From Bombus terrestris (Eukaryota > Arthropoda > Insecta > Hymenoptera > Apidae), in NCBI RefSeq assembly GCF_910591885.1, contig NC_063271.1, positions 1,667,001 to 1,731,000 of the forward strand: 64,000 bases of DNA, written 5' to 3'. Both the position numbers and the translations under genes were made by a program. How positions within the stretch are numbered: the first letter of the stretch is position 1; every line of letters begins with the position of its first letter. This document shows, piece after piece, positions 24,601 through 36,600 of this stretch. The notes beneath the pieces were generated by a model. The model was not told the DNA's origin and did no database searches. It saw only the letters and a list, made by a program, of their open reading frames with translations.

Positions 24601-27600
24601 TCACGTACAGAGTATATTGTTCACCGTTGCAACTTTTCAGACCGTCTGTCTTCCCTTTCGTCCCTCGCTCGTGACGCCTTTGAAAATACCGGAAGCTGGC
24701 TGGATCGGTGCCAGAACGGTCTCTACATCTCTGGCGAACGACCCGATCGTTTTATTATTTCGCGATCGGTGTTCGTTCGCGTAGCTTTCCCATTTTTTCG
24801 CCATATAAACCTACCGCAGCTTGGGCAATTTTTCGCGAAACGAGCCAACTTTGGTATTTTCAGTGGCGACGCGACTCGACTCCAGTTGATGTTGCAACGA
24901 TCGACGATTAATTAAACCAGCACGTTTTTAGTCTTTTTTCGGATTGACGAGTTTAATCGCGGCAATCGGCGATACCCGGCCTCGTAATTAACCGCTTGCT
25001 CGCCGCTAGTCCCAGAAGCGTGCAACCTCGAGGTGATCTCGATCGATTCGCTCGACTTTCCACTGAGTTTTCCCGAAAGAACCGGAGAAGGGAAGGAAAG
25101 GAGGGAGAGGGATCTCGGAACGTTCTCGCGAGAACGCGTCGCGCTGCCGCTCTTCCTGCGATAGAATTTTCTAGGAAAACAGAAGCAACGGTATCGCGGA
25201 AAAGCGGAAATTCCGGCGATCCTTCGTTGATCGATCGCGTCTAAGTGACTAATCATCACGCCTTAATGGAATTGCTGAATATCAACGAGATACATCGCGT
25301 GTCTTCTCTCCTAGCCTTTTTGGTTTCCTCGATGGAAATTCCTCGTGAAAATTCTGTTCCCTCGATATCTCGATATCTAGAAGATCTGCAGCTTATTCGC
25401 AATGGACGCTATTCCGCACGGCTGATAACGAGATCGTGATCTAATTGTACACAAGTTTCTTGTCGATTCTTTGATCTCTCTACGGAAAATGATGCAAAGT
25501 AGGCTAGGGAATCCGTGTTTTTCAGTACTCTCTAGCGTTCGTGAAAAGACAGCGTATCCACGAAGAAGTCATTACAGGAGAAACACTATTCCTTTGGATC
25601 TATGTCAGTGAGAACGATTTAAGTTTCTAAGAGATTTCTCTCCGCGTTCTTGCCGTGTGTAACCCTCTCGATTTCAGCCGGTGACGAATCCTTGGCTACC
25701 GTCCATGTTATTACATCTCGCGAACTAACGAAAATTAGCGGTAGAAACACTTTCGATTCTCGATTTTACACTATCTCGCACGACGAATCTCTTGAATATC
25801 CGAATCGTTCGTTTCCAACGACGCTGTCGCTTGAAAAACAAAATGTCGTGCTTACGGTTCCTAAACACATTTTCAAACGTTATAAATTACCGGTCAAGAT
25901 ACTCGCAATTTTGGACCAGGGTTCCGACAATTTTGTTTTCCAGTTGGCCAAGACGATATCGTTAAAGGAAACTCGAACTGGCCGAAGCGAGCGTAAGAGA
26001 TAGGGTAATCGCCGAATCGAGGGGAACAGCGTTACAACGAACGACTGGCAAGGCCGATGCGATTCATCGTCGGAGGGAGCGATGCGCGCAATCAGATCGA
26101 GATAAGCGATTTCGATTTAACGTCAGAGACGGTCGGCTGGTTTCTCGGCAACCGGGTCTACCTTGAACCATGACCTTCCTCGGAATCGGCCGCTGAGCAC
26201 CGAATAAAGGTCTGGAAATAGAGCGTCCACGACGATCGGACAACGAGATTAGGGGTGAAAACACGATGGAAAACACGAATTTCCCGGTTTCGAATGCGTC
26301 CATACGAGGAAGACCTATTCACTTTAAAGTTTAGCAAAATATCCGCTTTAAGCGATCGAAAGCGCATCGAAACGTCTGGCATACGATATCGTAGAGTTTT
26401 TCTCGCAAATTTTTCGACGGTACCGATCGATGGTCGGTCGATGAAGCGACTGGATAAATAACGAGACTGGAAAGCCGCGCGAAAGAAAAGCGACAGTGGG
26501 AAACGTCGAAAGAGAAACGCGATTCTCTCGCCACCGATAGCGTTAGAAAGTACGGCGATCCGTTCTCGTCCTGATTCGCGAGGCGCGAAAATTGAAAGAG
26601 AAAAGTTTGGTCGGTCGATGGGTGAGGAGGAAAGGAATCGGGGAACGTGCGAACCAGTAGTTGATCGTGTCGAGGAGAGGCAGAGCAAGGGAGGTGGAAA
26701 GAGACGGAGATGAAACGAGCGGAGGTAGTTGACTAGAGAGAAGGAGAAGATACACGAGGGCACGACGATAATGGACAATGTCCTGTCGTCCGGTGTGTCC
26801 CGGGCATGGAAACGAGTGACCATCGTTGGAGGACCTGACACCGCCTCAATGTGTCGTGATGAGGAAACACCCGATTACAACGCTCCGACCGAGGCACGGA
26901 ATATTTCTGCGTGTATCCACGGGAACGATTATGTCGATACTCGTCGCGCCATTGGCTCGTATAACCATGCACATATTTGCCGAGAAGGGGGTAGAGCAGC
27001 ACGAGCCATAGGGTCGCAGATATCGAGGGATTCAACGTGTCACGAGAAGCTTACCCTGATTTTTATCGACTCGAGGGGTCACGTTATAGAAGTGTCTTCG
27101 AAAGTGTTCCGCCGCTTTAATCGCTCTCACGTACTAACTGTTCGCAAACGCCGATCACCGTTTATATTTAGGATCGTCGTATCCGATCGACGACTCGCGA
27201 GGGTTGAAATTCGACAAGAGTTCGCAAGCGGTTGCTTCCTGTTAAGAGTCTTCCGGTTACGATAGATATTTTCGTCGACGATGAAAATCCAAACGGAAGA
27301 TATCGTGCAACGAAACGAAACTTTCCAAGTTGGTTTCGGTTCTTGGTCGTCGAATCGAATACGAATAACCTGCGTTTGATGTATCTCGGTCCGACCACGA
27401 ACTTGCACGAATAGCTGTTAAAGCTGCGCGCGGCGTAACACCAGTTAAACCAGTTTGAAAGTCAGGCAAAAATTACAGCGACTCTTGGTCGAAACTCCGG
27501 TCAGGATGGGCCAGCTCTTGGAACGCTCGCATTCTTGCTCGCGACATAAATTTCGAATACGAGGCGAGTGCAACCGACAACGCGGCATTAAGCGGAAAAA

Positions 27601-30600
27601 CCAGCCGGCGGCCAGCTATTATTTCGTATTTCCTGGATCGTCTCTTCTCTTTCCACTCTTTCGCGATGCGTGTTATCGCGCGGTCGTTAGTCGAAATACG
27701 TACAACCAAAAACTGTTTCGAATTACGTAACCGGAAAGGTAAAGTGCCTGGCGCATATTCATACGTCGAAGCGTAAAATCGATTATTATGCGGCTACTAC
27801 GCGTCCAGTATAAAATGCAGAAGAATCAACGTGTCGCGTTGCTCGGGTGACCGGCTGTTTAAAAAAAAAGAAAAAAAGAAAAAAGAAAAATAGCGACTGT
27901 ATGACAAGCAGGTCGGTGAAATTTTGTGCATCTGCACGCTTAGCGTGCTCGCTGGAATGGCACGCGAATCTATTTCAGTGCCACGAATGGAAGTGGAATC
28001 TGCATCGTTGAAATTCGTAACGGTGAAATCGAGATTAATCTATAATATTATGCGAAAAAGGTGCTGCCGACTTTTTCACCTTTAAACGCCGGCATAATTT
28101 TCGCCTTAATTTACATCGCAACAACACTTTCTTCCGATATTTGCTGACTCGTAGCTCCGTTGTGAAACAGGCGCGTGATCGTCGTATCCGCGTTTCGATC
28201 GTCTCAACTCGTTATTATTATCGACAAATTCCATCTCTTTGTCGAGCACGTAGTTACTTTCTGAAATATTACTGGAATTGTCACGGTTGTTCCGTTCATC
28301 CTGGAATTATCTAATATGTCGTGACACGATCGTGGCCGAGGAACTAATCGTAACGATCGTAACACTCGACGGTGGTAACTATCGGTGACACTGTCCTCAG
28401 GAAATCACGTGCCTCTTGTACGGATTGAGCGTCACAACCAGAAGAGGAGCTGTTTCGCGTGGGTGGTCCGTTCGATCGTTTGAAATTCCGCGATGCTCGC
28501 GTCTGCGCCAACGACCGTCCACCAGCCGCTTTCCTATCTTTGCCCCTTCTCCTTTCTCCGCTGTCTTCCTCTTCATTCATCTTTTCCACGGAGGCTCCTC
28601 TCGTTTCGGCAAGAGGGAAAAAAAAGATGTGGGTGGGACACGTTAGCCTACATTTCGCGTTGCTTCACCGAACTAGAAGAATGACGCGAGATCCGAAACG
28701 GTCGGCAACTTTGTATTCGGTGGCCGAGTTGGCAGGAGATTTCATCGAGGTGGACCTCGATCGATCCGTTCGCCCTGAAGAACGACTCCGAGCCAGAGAG
28801 AAGAACCGTTGTCCCAAACCGGCTCCACTCTTTTTTGCATCGTTTTCCTGGTCTCGCGTAACGCGTTACGCACGCATCCAGCTCGGGCACGCGATGCAGA
28901 CGACTAGTATCACGTCCGTGAATTTTTCCATCGCGACGAGAGTCCGCGAAATGGTCAGGAAAATGGACGTGGATAATCGTAGGTAACGAGGAAAGTCCAG
29001 TTATTTCGAAAAATGGAAAATGCTAGTTGGACGCTCGGTCGTTTCGCTCGTACGAAAATATTCAACGTCCTCGAAATACATAGGTTTTTTCTCGAATTTT
29101 GATCTTCTTTGTTGCTCTTCGTTTTTCTTTTTCTTTGTTTGTTCGATCGTTCGCGGAGAGACGCGATCGCGAGGAAGCGCGTCAACGGGAGTCGTAAATT
29201 CCCGTTACGATTAGACAATCGACGCCACGAATTGATCGATCCCCTATTTCGATTAGGATAATAGAGGTGGTTTTAATGAGTGAAATGCTTGATTAACAGT
29301 TCAAAGATATTACATATTTCCAACAACCTCGTAGAAAAGATAGTTACGATGATGCGTAAGGCATAAGTTAAATAAGTGACTGACTGAAGGGTGGAAACCC
29401 GGAAAAGAGATATTGATTGTTCTAAAGATGACGAATCAGTGAAGTTCGGTGACGATGCTGTTGCAAAGAAAACTCTTGCTCGATGGTGATCGACCACTCG
29501 TCGCTTGCGAGTGGAACCCCGGGAAACGTGGAAACCTACCTTTCCCCAATTTTTACTTGGTGGAGCAAGAACCATAAGGAACTTTTAGACTCGAAGATGT
29601 TTCATGCCAATTAACGGTTTTAACGGTAAATAGAAAAGCTTCGTTTTATGAAAGTTCCTTAGGATTATCGCAGTCCGCTTAATTCTATGTGCACAGCTAG
29701 TGGTCGCCTCGACCGTAGAGGCTCACCGGACGTAACGTTCTTCTTCTTTCTTTTTTTATAAGAGAGAATCTTTTGTCTCAGAAAATTTAACACTCGTTAA
29801 ACATCTCATCGTTTAAAATGCGCTTCTTCTGCGAATATTTCTTAGAGAATTATTCTGTGACATTTATCGTTTGCCACTATAACGATTAACGTACACGTTG
29901 GGCACGCGTCGGCTTTTTCGATTCTTCGCTTTCGTCCGGTTCGTCTGTCGGGAACGAAGTGCTTCGAGGCAGAACTTGTTACCCCACATTTTCCCCTCTT
30001 CGACTTTCTTTTTCTTCGCGTTTCCTCTTCACCGCGTCTTTCTTCCATTTTCCCTCGCGGGCCTGATGATTTCCCTTTCTCGTTCTTCTTTCTGGAGCTT
30101 TTTGCCGGGTCGTTCCGCGTAATTCGCGACCCTGGAAATTCGTCGTCTTCTTATCGGGGGAAGTTGGCAGCGTCGTTCCTTCCATTCTCGGAACTTGTCA
30201 CATCCAGCTCGAAATAACGCCCGCACCTAGAAAGCATATTTCATTCGCTTTTAAAAGTCGTAGGCCGTAAGACGGAAGTAGATCCGACGCGTTACCTTTC
30301 AGTTTACCGTTCCGTTATTCCGTTGCTCTGAGCTGCATTGATTTAACCGGTGATCTAACGAGTCGTGATTTATTAAATCCGATGTTTCTTTCAAAATGAA
30401 GAATCAATGATTCGAAATGTGTAAGCTGGAAAAGCGTAGGACAGTCGATAAAGTTATTGATAATTTTAAATAAAGGTCACAAAGAGTGTATCATCGGCCA
30501 CCTTTTTACGATTTTCCATGCTCGAGCCAAGAAAATATACGCAAGGGCCATCTCAGAATTCCGTATCTTGTCTTGTTCGATTGATCGAACGTATTTGGTT

Positions 30601-33600
30601 TGGCGAGCAGACCAAACGACACTGGCATACTCTAAATAGGCTAATGAATCTCACGATAACTTCTAAAGAGTGGGGAACACTAAGGAATTGCTGAAATCCT
30701 TACAAAATCGGATTATAAAATTTGCAAACCACATTCGTGGCTCGATCAATGATCAATTAATTTCTGTAAGTATCGAAATTTATTTTTCAAATTGTTCCGA
30801 TGTCACCTTTTTTCTGCAAGTAAAGAATCTGAAAGGGAAGAATATAAAAAACTGATGGCGCCCAAATTTTAAGATTTTTCTAGAAAGAAGTAATTAAAAG
30901 GCAGAAGAAAAATACACAGTACACGGCTGACCACTCATCTTCCTAAGAATCTTGGCGAAAACTTATAGACTTCGACGATCGAGTAAAAAGGATTGTACAT
31001 TCTCGCAGCCACAACCAACCGATCAACGCGATTCGATGTTCTTCCTTTTCCTACAAGGAATCAAAATCGATGCTAACGAAAGGTATTTTGCTCTGTTTAT
31101 TAATCGCGAGTAAAGCATACGATTATGGACGTATCTTTTTGATAAAATAATCAGCTTATTTTTATTAAAATAAGGCTGATTAAACGAGCCTCAATTACTT
31201 TCCTCTATCTCCTATGTATCAACTCGCGATCGCTACCTTCCTTCAATTTCTTTACGAAACACAATTAATACATGGGACGAGAAATCAGGTTGCTCGTTAG
31301 CCAAAGCGTTTTTACCTTTGATAATTTTTGTCGTTGGAGAGAGCGGCTCGCCTGTTGTGTAATTTTCCTTGCTAATGCCTCGGTAGCTCGAAAAATCGGA
31401 GTGCAAACGAGCGTGTGAATCGAGATACGTGGCTTCTCGGTGGTTGAAGCACGGCTTCCTGAAAACGTTCCTCCTGTTTTGAATATTCATTAGATACATA
31501 TATCGGTACGCGTCTCAAGCCGAGCAGCAAATGTACCGTCTAATTTCTTAATTGAATTTAATTCGCTGCGTTAGGCGATACGATTATAACGACCAATTGT
31601 ATTTCCATTTATCCGCGTCCGCTTCTACGATATAAAGAGAAAAATAAATTCTGTTTCGTTGATTTCAACGTGATAATCGAGTAACTTGGAGCTCGTATTT
31701 CCGAGTCAGAGATTTCCATTTTAAATAGATAGCACGACGATTTATTTGAAATAACCGCAACGTTATAGGTCGGCTCGTGTTTATTCAAGTCTGAATGAAC
31801 TCGTTTCGCGAATACTTCGCTTCCTTTATCTCAGAGCCCACCCTTCGTTTGCTCTCGTGCGTGCTTCAAGCTCGAGCTTCGCCGACGCTCACGACCAAAG
31901 CTCACGATCCGACACCGTCGAACGAAGCCTTTCTCTCCCCTTACAAATTTTACAAATCCTCTCCTCTGTTATATACCGGCTTTCCCGTTCAGATTCTCGT
32001 TATTTTCTAGTCCTGTTCACGGTATTTTCATTAACGGTACTTTCACCCTTTTGCAGAGTTTCCCTGTTTCTCAACCTTTTTCTGTTGGAATTTCCCCGGT
32101 GTTTCCACCTTTCCGCCCATCCCGCGTGTCCCCATTTCCTCTCGCATTTCCAAAATTGCTTCAGCTAACGAACCACGCCAAAGCCCACGCGTAGATTTCG
32201 ACTAGGCAGAGGAAGGTAGCCACGCCAGGAACGAGAAGCCAGGGTCGCTCGACAAAGTGCAATGCCAAATAATTGCAGGGTCGGAGGGATTTTCAATGTC
32301 GATCGTTCGACCTTGACCGAAGAACCTCCGTTCGTCTCTGTTCCCGAATACTCGCGGCTGTGCTGAGCGTTCGCGCGGCCACGCAGCTCATCCTTGACAG
32401 ACTGAAATTCCCGTGGAAATGAATTTTCGCCTCCTGTCGCTTCCTGCCCATCCTATCGTTCTCTCGTACGAAGCGAACCAAGGAGCTTATTCTCCAAGAG
32501 ACTACTACGACGGAATAAACCGCGCTAGAACGGTAAAGAGGATATTCGCCAGAGAAGAGGAACGAGGGAGAACAGTAACGCAACGGAGTTTCGGCCGTCA
32601 ATTGTTCTCCACGCGATACACGAGACAGAATTGCTTTCAGCGACGCTGAAACTTTCCCGTGGCCCTCCGCAAAAAGGGTTGTTTGTTTCGCGAGTGCCCC
32701 TTCATCGCAGGGGCGTAGCCAGTCGCGCCAGAGCCCGGTTCCAACCTATTATTTGCACCGCGCGCATTTCCAGCATCGATTGCTCGACCTTGACCGATAC
32801 TTCCACCCCCGGTCGTCCTTTGATACTCGGGCGACTCGCAGCGATACAAATTCGCTCCAACTCGAAGCGGGTTACGTCTTTTGTGACTTTCGTGTTCGCG
32901 ACTCGTGAGGATAAAAAGTCAAGAAAAGCAGGGAAATTCGTACGTTTTAAAGAAATTTCTTTAACGATTCGACGTTAATAAGTCGTTAATAAGTCGATAA
33001 GTCGTTAGAAACTCGGCAAGATTTTCCACCGAACGGAATAGTTGCGTCGTTTGTTCCAATTGACATTCTCTCGGACGTGGTCCGATTCAATTTCAGCCAA
33101 CAGATTCGAACAAAAGGTTACCGATAATAATAACGATCGCGTGCTGGGCGTTGATCGACGGCATCGAGCCTCCATTTCAGTTTCAATTTCCCGGCCAGCG
33201 CGAACATCCAGCCTCGCCGCCGTTCCTCTTTTTTTTCTCCTTTTTTTCGTGAACGCCCGATTGATCCTAGGATGGCTGCAGGTCCAACCTGACGAGCCGC
33301 CGCGAGAAATCTCTTTGAAAGCTACGGCAAGCCGAGTGCTAGACATTGTTTAGTCAACAGTCGAGAAACTTATCGATCAGTGCGACGCACACGCACGCGA
33401 CGCCCCTGTGCATACGGTTCGACTCGATTTCAAGCGTTGGTGGTGGCCGCGCGCACATACCCCCTTCCTTCCGTTTAACTCTTGTGCATCCCTTTCGTTC
33501 GACCGTGTGCGTACCAAGCGCAAACTCAGCCAGACGGTAGATAACGAGTTTCCTTCCACGAAAAGAGTTTCCAATAACGATGCCAGCTGGAAGTTAACGG

Positions 33601-36600
33601 GCCGCCTATTTTCCCGACTCCGCGAACGAAACTGGAGCGTTTCATGTCCTCCTATTTCCATCGATCACCTTCATACGGCCATATCGCAAGTTCTGCCTCT
33701 TTTTTTGCGTATCGATTCGGCTTGATCCCGAGGAGGAGCCAGCAACTTGCAAGTTGAATGCTCGGCGAGATGCACGGCGTCTCGATTCGTACAATAGATC
33801 GAACGTAATTAACGCTTTCGATGCTCGAAAGCGATACGAATGATCGAAGAGACGTAACGAGATCGCAGAACCAGTACGAATCGTATTTATCCGGACTCGT
33901 CGAGAGACAAACGGTCCGTTTAGCAGATCCTTCTAAATACTCGCGATTATTTAGTTCTTATGAAAGTTTATAACGTAAACAAGTGGAATCAGTTGGCAGG
34001 ATTTTAGACGATAAAGATCCAGTTATCCTTCGACGCTGTCTCCTTCTGTCACTTCCCGTATCTTCCAAAAACGTCTGCTTGATCTTTAACAACCGTAGCG
34101 AGTCCACGCGACTCGTTAGCAGCTGTCACCGCTTAACTACTTCCAATCTCACTACGTTAAATACGTTGAACTAACTAGCGACTATAATTAAAAGCGATGT
34201 CTTTACGATATGAATTTTATCACTTACGCTCGACCGATAATCCGTTTAGGATAGATACTGTTATCTAGACACTAGGTGCAGCGGGTCGAACGGTAATTCA
34301 TAATTTATCTGGTTTTTAAAATAACCAAGGTCGGTCGAAGCCATCGACAGCAAAATTGAAGGTAACGCGCAATGCAAGCTCTAGACAGAATTGTCTACGG
34401 TCGTTTCTCCTCCAATCTCACCGACGAGGAATCAACTAGGTTAATTCCTAATTGGTAACATTGGCAAATTCGCAAAGTCAACGCGACCAGCGAACCAGTT
34501 ACCTCGATTTATGATATCGACCTTAATACATAATCCATTTCCACGGAAGTAGTAAACGGGGCGAGTTTCAAGCGCCTCTGGCGAAATTTGAAATTTAAAA
34601 ATCGCGGAAGATCGAGCTTCGGCCGCCGTAGTCTCTCCCCTCCGTAAATTCCCTCCAGAGCGATTTACTTTCGCTCGACATCGATGCTTTGCCGCGATCG
34701 TTCCCCTAACTTTGATTCGTCGTCTCGTTCGTTTTCGACTCTCCGGCGAGGCCAGTGAAATACGTCTGGTAGGCTGCACACCACGTGCGTTATCCTCTTT
34801 TTTTCCTCTGTCAACGGGACGGTTTACGTGGCTCCTTCCCACGGCTTGCCAGCCCTCTGATTCCTCGTTTTATCAGGCCACGTACATTCGACTCTTATGC
34901 CGTCATTTCCGCGCGTTCCAAGCAAGTGCGAAAAGATTAACGCTAAACCTACCAGCGGCCGTCAAATTGACCGCTCTCCAACTTCTACACAAATTTAACC
35001 GTATTTAAACTTTATCGTATCGCTTCGTAATTTCTGACTTTTCCTAAAACACGCGCACAATATATTTTTCGGTATTTACCTTTAGTTTGCTCTTTTATTT
35101 TCTGAGAAAAATTTGTACTCCGTCTTGTTTACCGTGAGCGGTCATTTAGACCGCCCGACAAAATATTTTAGTTATTCTTAAAACAAATGCAATCAGTACA
35201 AAGAAAAGGCTATCTCAAAGTCAAACGACAACAAAATAACAAATAATTACAGCTGTTACACCTGTAATCTTGTCATAAAACTATCCATCCCTAGATTAAG
35301 ACAGTCACCAGCTGTCAAGACGTATCGACTCAGGCTCATGATAATCCAAAGGAACCGGCATAAAATTTAACATTTTTACAGTCCATTGTTACAAACATTT
35401 TAAAAATCCAGAAGTTTCCTAGGGTTATTGCTCATTGCGATAAAACACGGGGAAACTCCACCCTCGAGTAACCGTTGGTGGAGAACGGCCAATACTTATC
35501 AGTATTTTTGTATAAATATCGCCGTCACAGATCATATTCTTACTTGCTATTGTCCTTTCGACTGGAATACATCTCAGTTTGTTAGTCAGTTAGTCGACAT
35601 CTAAACTTGTTATCTCTAAAACTCAGACAGAAAGCATCTCGGAGCGTTTTGTATAAAGTTGTTATAAAAGGAAAAGTACGGTATATCAAATTTGACAATA
35701 ATTTTGTATTCCGTACGTGGTATTATTCGTTGATAAATATTTACTCTAGAAATGTCAAGACTTTTCAAAAAGAATTATATAAAAAAAAAAAAATAACGGA
35801 CATAGAAAAAGACAGTTCAGTGTGCGATGAACAAGAAACTTCAGCAACTGAAAACAGCATGGAAACACATGAGGAGGTATTTACAACCGAATCATAGTTG
35901 AATATTATAAATAAGCGTTTATGTAAGGCCAAAAAGGAAAGAAATTATCGTTGACGGCAAAGGGTGAGACTGATGTAGAAAAACAACGTATCGAAACTGG
36001 GTTCGATGGGACAGTTTGGAGAGAAATAGATGCAAATCCCAAACCTAGCAAGACATCAGTTCATAGTATTTTTAGGGATATGTTTAACGGCATATCATGA
36101 AAGGACAAGTAAAGACAGCATTTTATCTTATCATTGATCACCGTATACGGGATCATACAATAAAATATACGGAAGGAGAAGCATTTAGAGTATTGGGGAC
36201 TAAGAGGAATCTAGATGCAACAAAACTATGTTAAGTAATGAACCCAGTGCAGAAATGTTGACTGATCTATAGTCGTAGAACCAGTAAAGTTCGGTGTCGC
36301 AGAGGAAAGCCCTTGCTGGGTGTTGGTCGCCCCACCACCGGTCGCTTACGGGTGAAAATCCCAGGAAACATAGAAAAGCCCACGTTTCACCACTTTTTAC
36401 CTGATGGAGCAATAACCATAAGCAACATCTTCGTTCGAAGATGTTTTATACCGCTTAATAGCCTTAACGGTCAAATCGAAATGCTTAGTTTTACGACAGT
36501 TCCTTATGATTATTACGGCTCAACTAATTATATCGACGTAGTGAGTGGCCGGCTCGACCGTGGGATGGATTCCGGGCTACGCAAAGAATCACCGGACGGA

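Larger units (their letters stand above)
21775..34936 (+). other. FAM102 intron 1, first part
   Basis: The donor at 21775 (AGGTAAGC) starts a 35.5-kb intron. The sequence is CpG-rich and stop-poor, so many overlapping open frames of 60-230 codons occur on both strands; none shows a known domain or a convincing splice partner. It includes an A-rich tract at about 27859-27891, a near-perfect inverted repeat at 31149-31181 and one copy of a dispersed repeat. At 26760-27015 several frames are open at once on both strands; no gene is called. Confidence 0.6.

Noticed and set aside
25650..26003. 117-codon plus-strand open frame with balanced composition
   Set aside because: Looks more protein-like than its neighbours but begins at TTG and has no recognised motif; left uncalled, though a homology search would settle it.
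26158..26841. 227-codon minus-strand open frame
   Set aside because: Rich in Arg and Ser from CGA/TCG words, no ATG-linked promoter, no known motif, overlaps open frames on the other strand; typical of stop-poor CpG-rich DNA.
28459..28986. 175-codon plus-strand open frame
   Set aside because: Pyrimidine-rich low-complexity start, no domain, overlaps other open frames.
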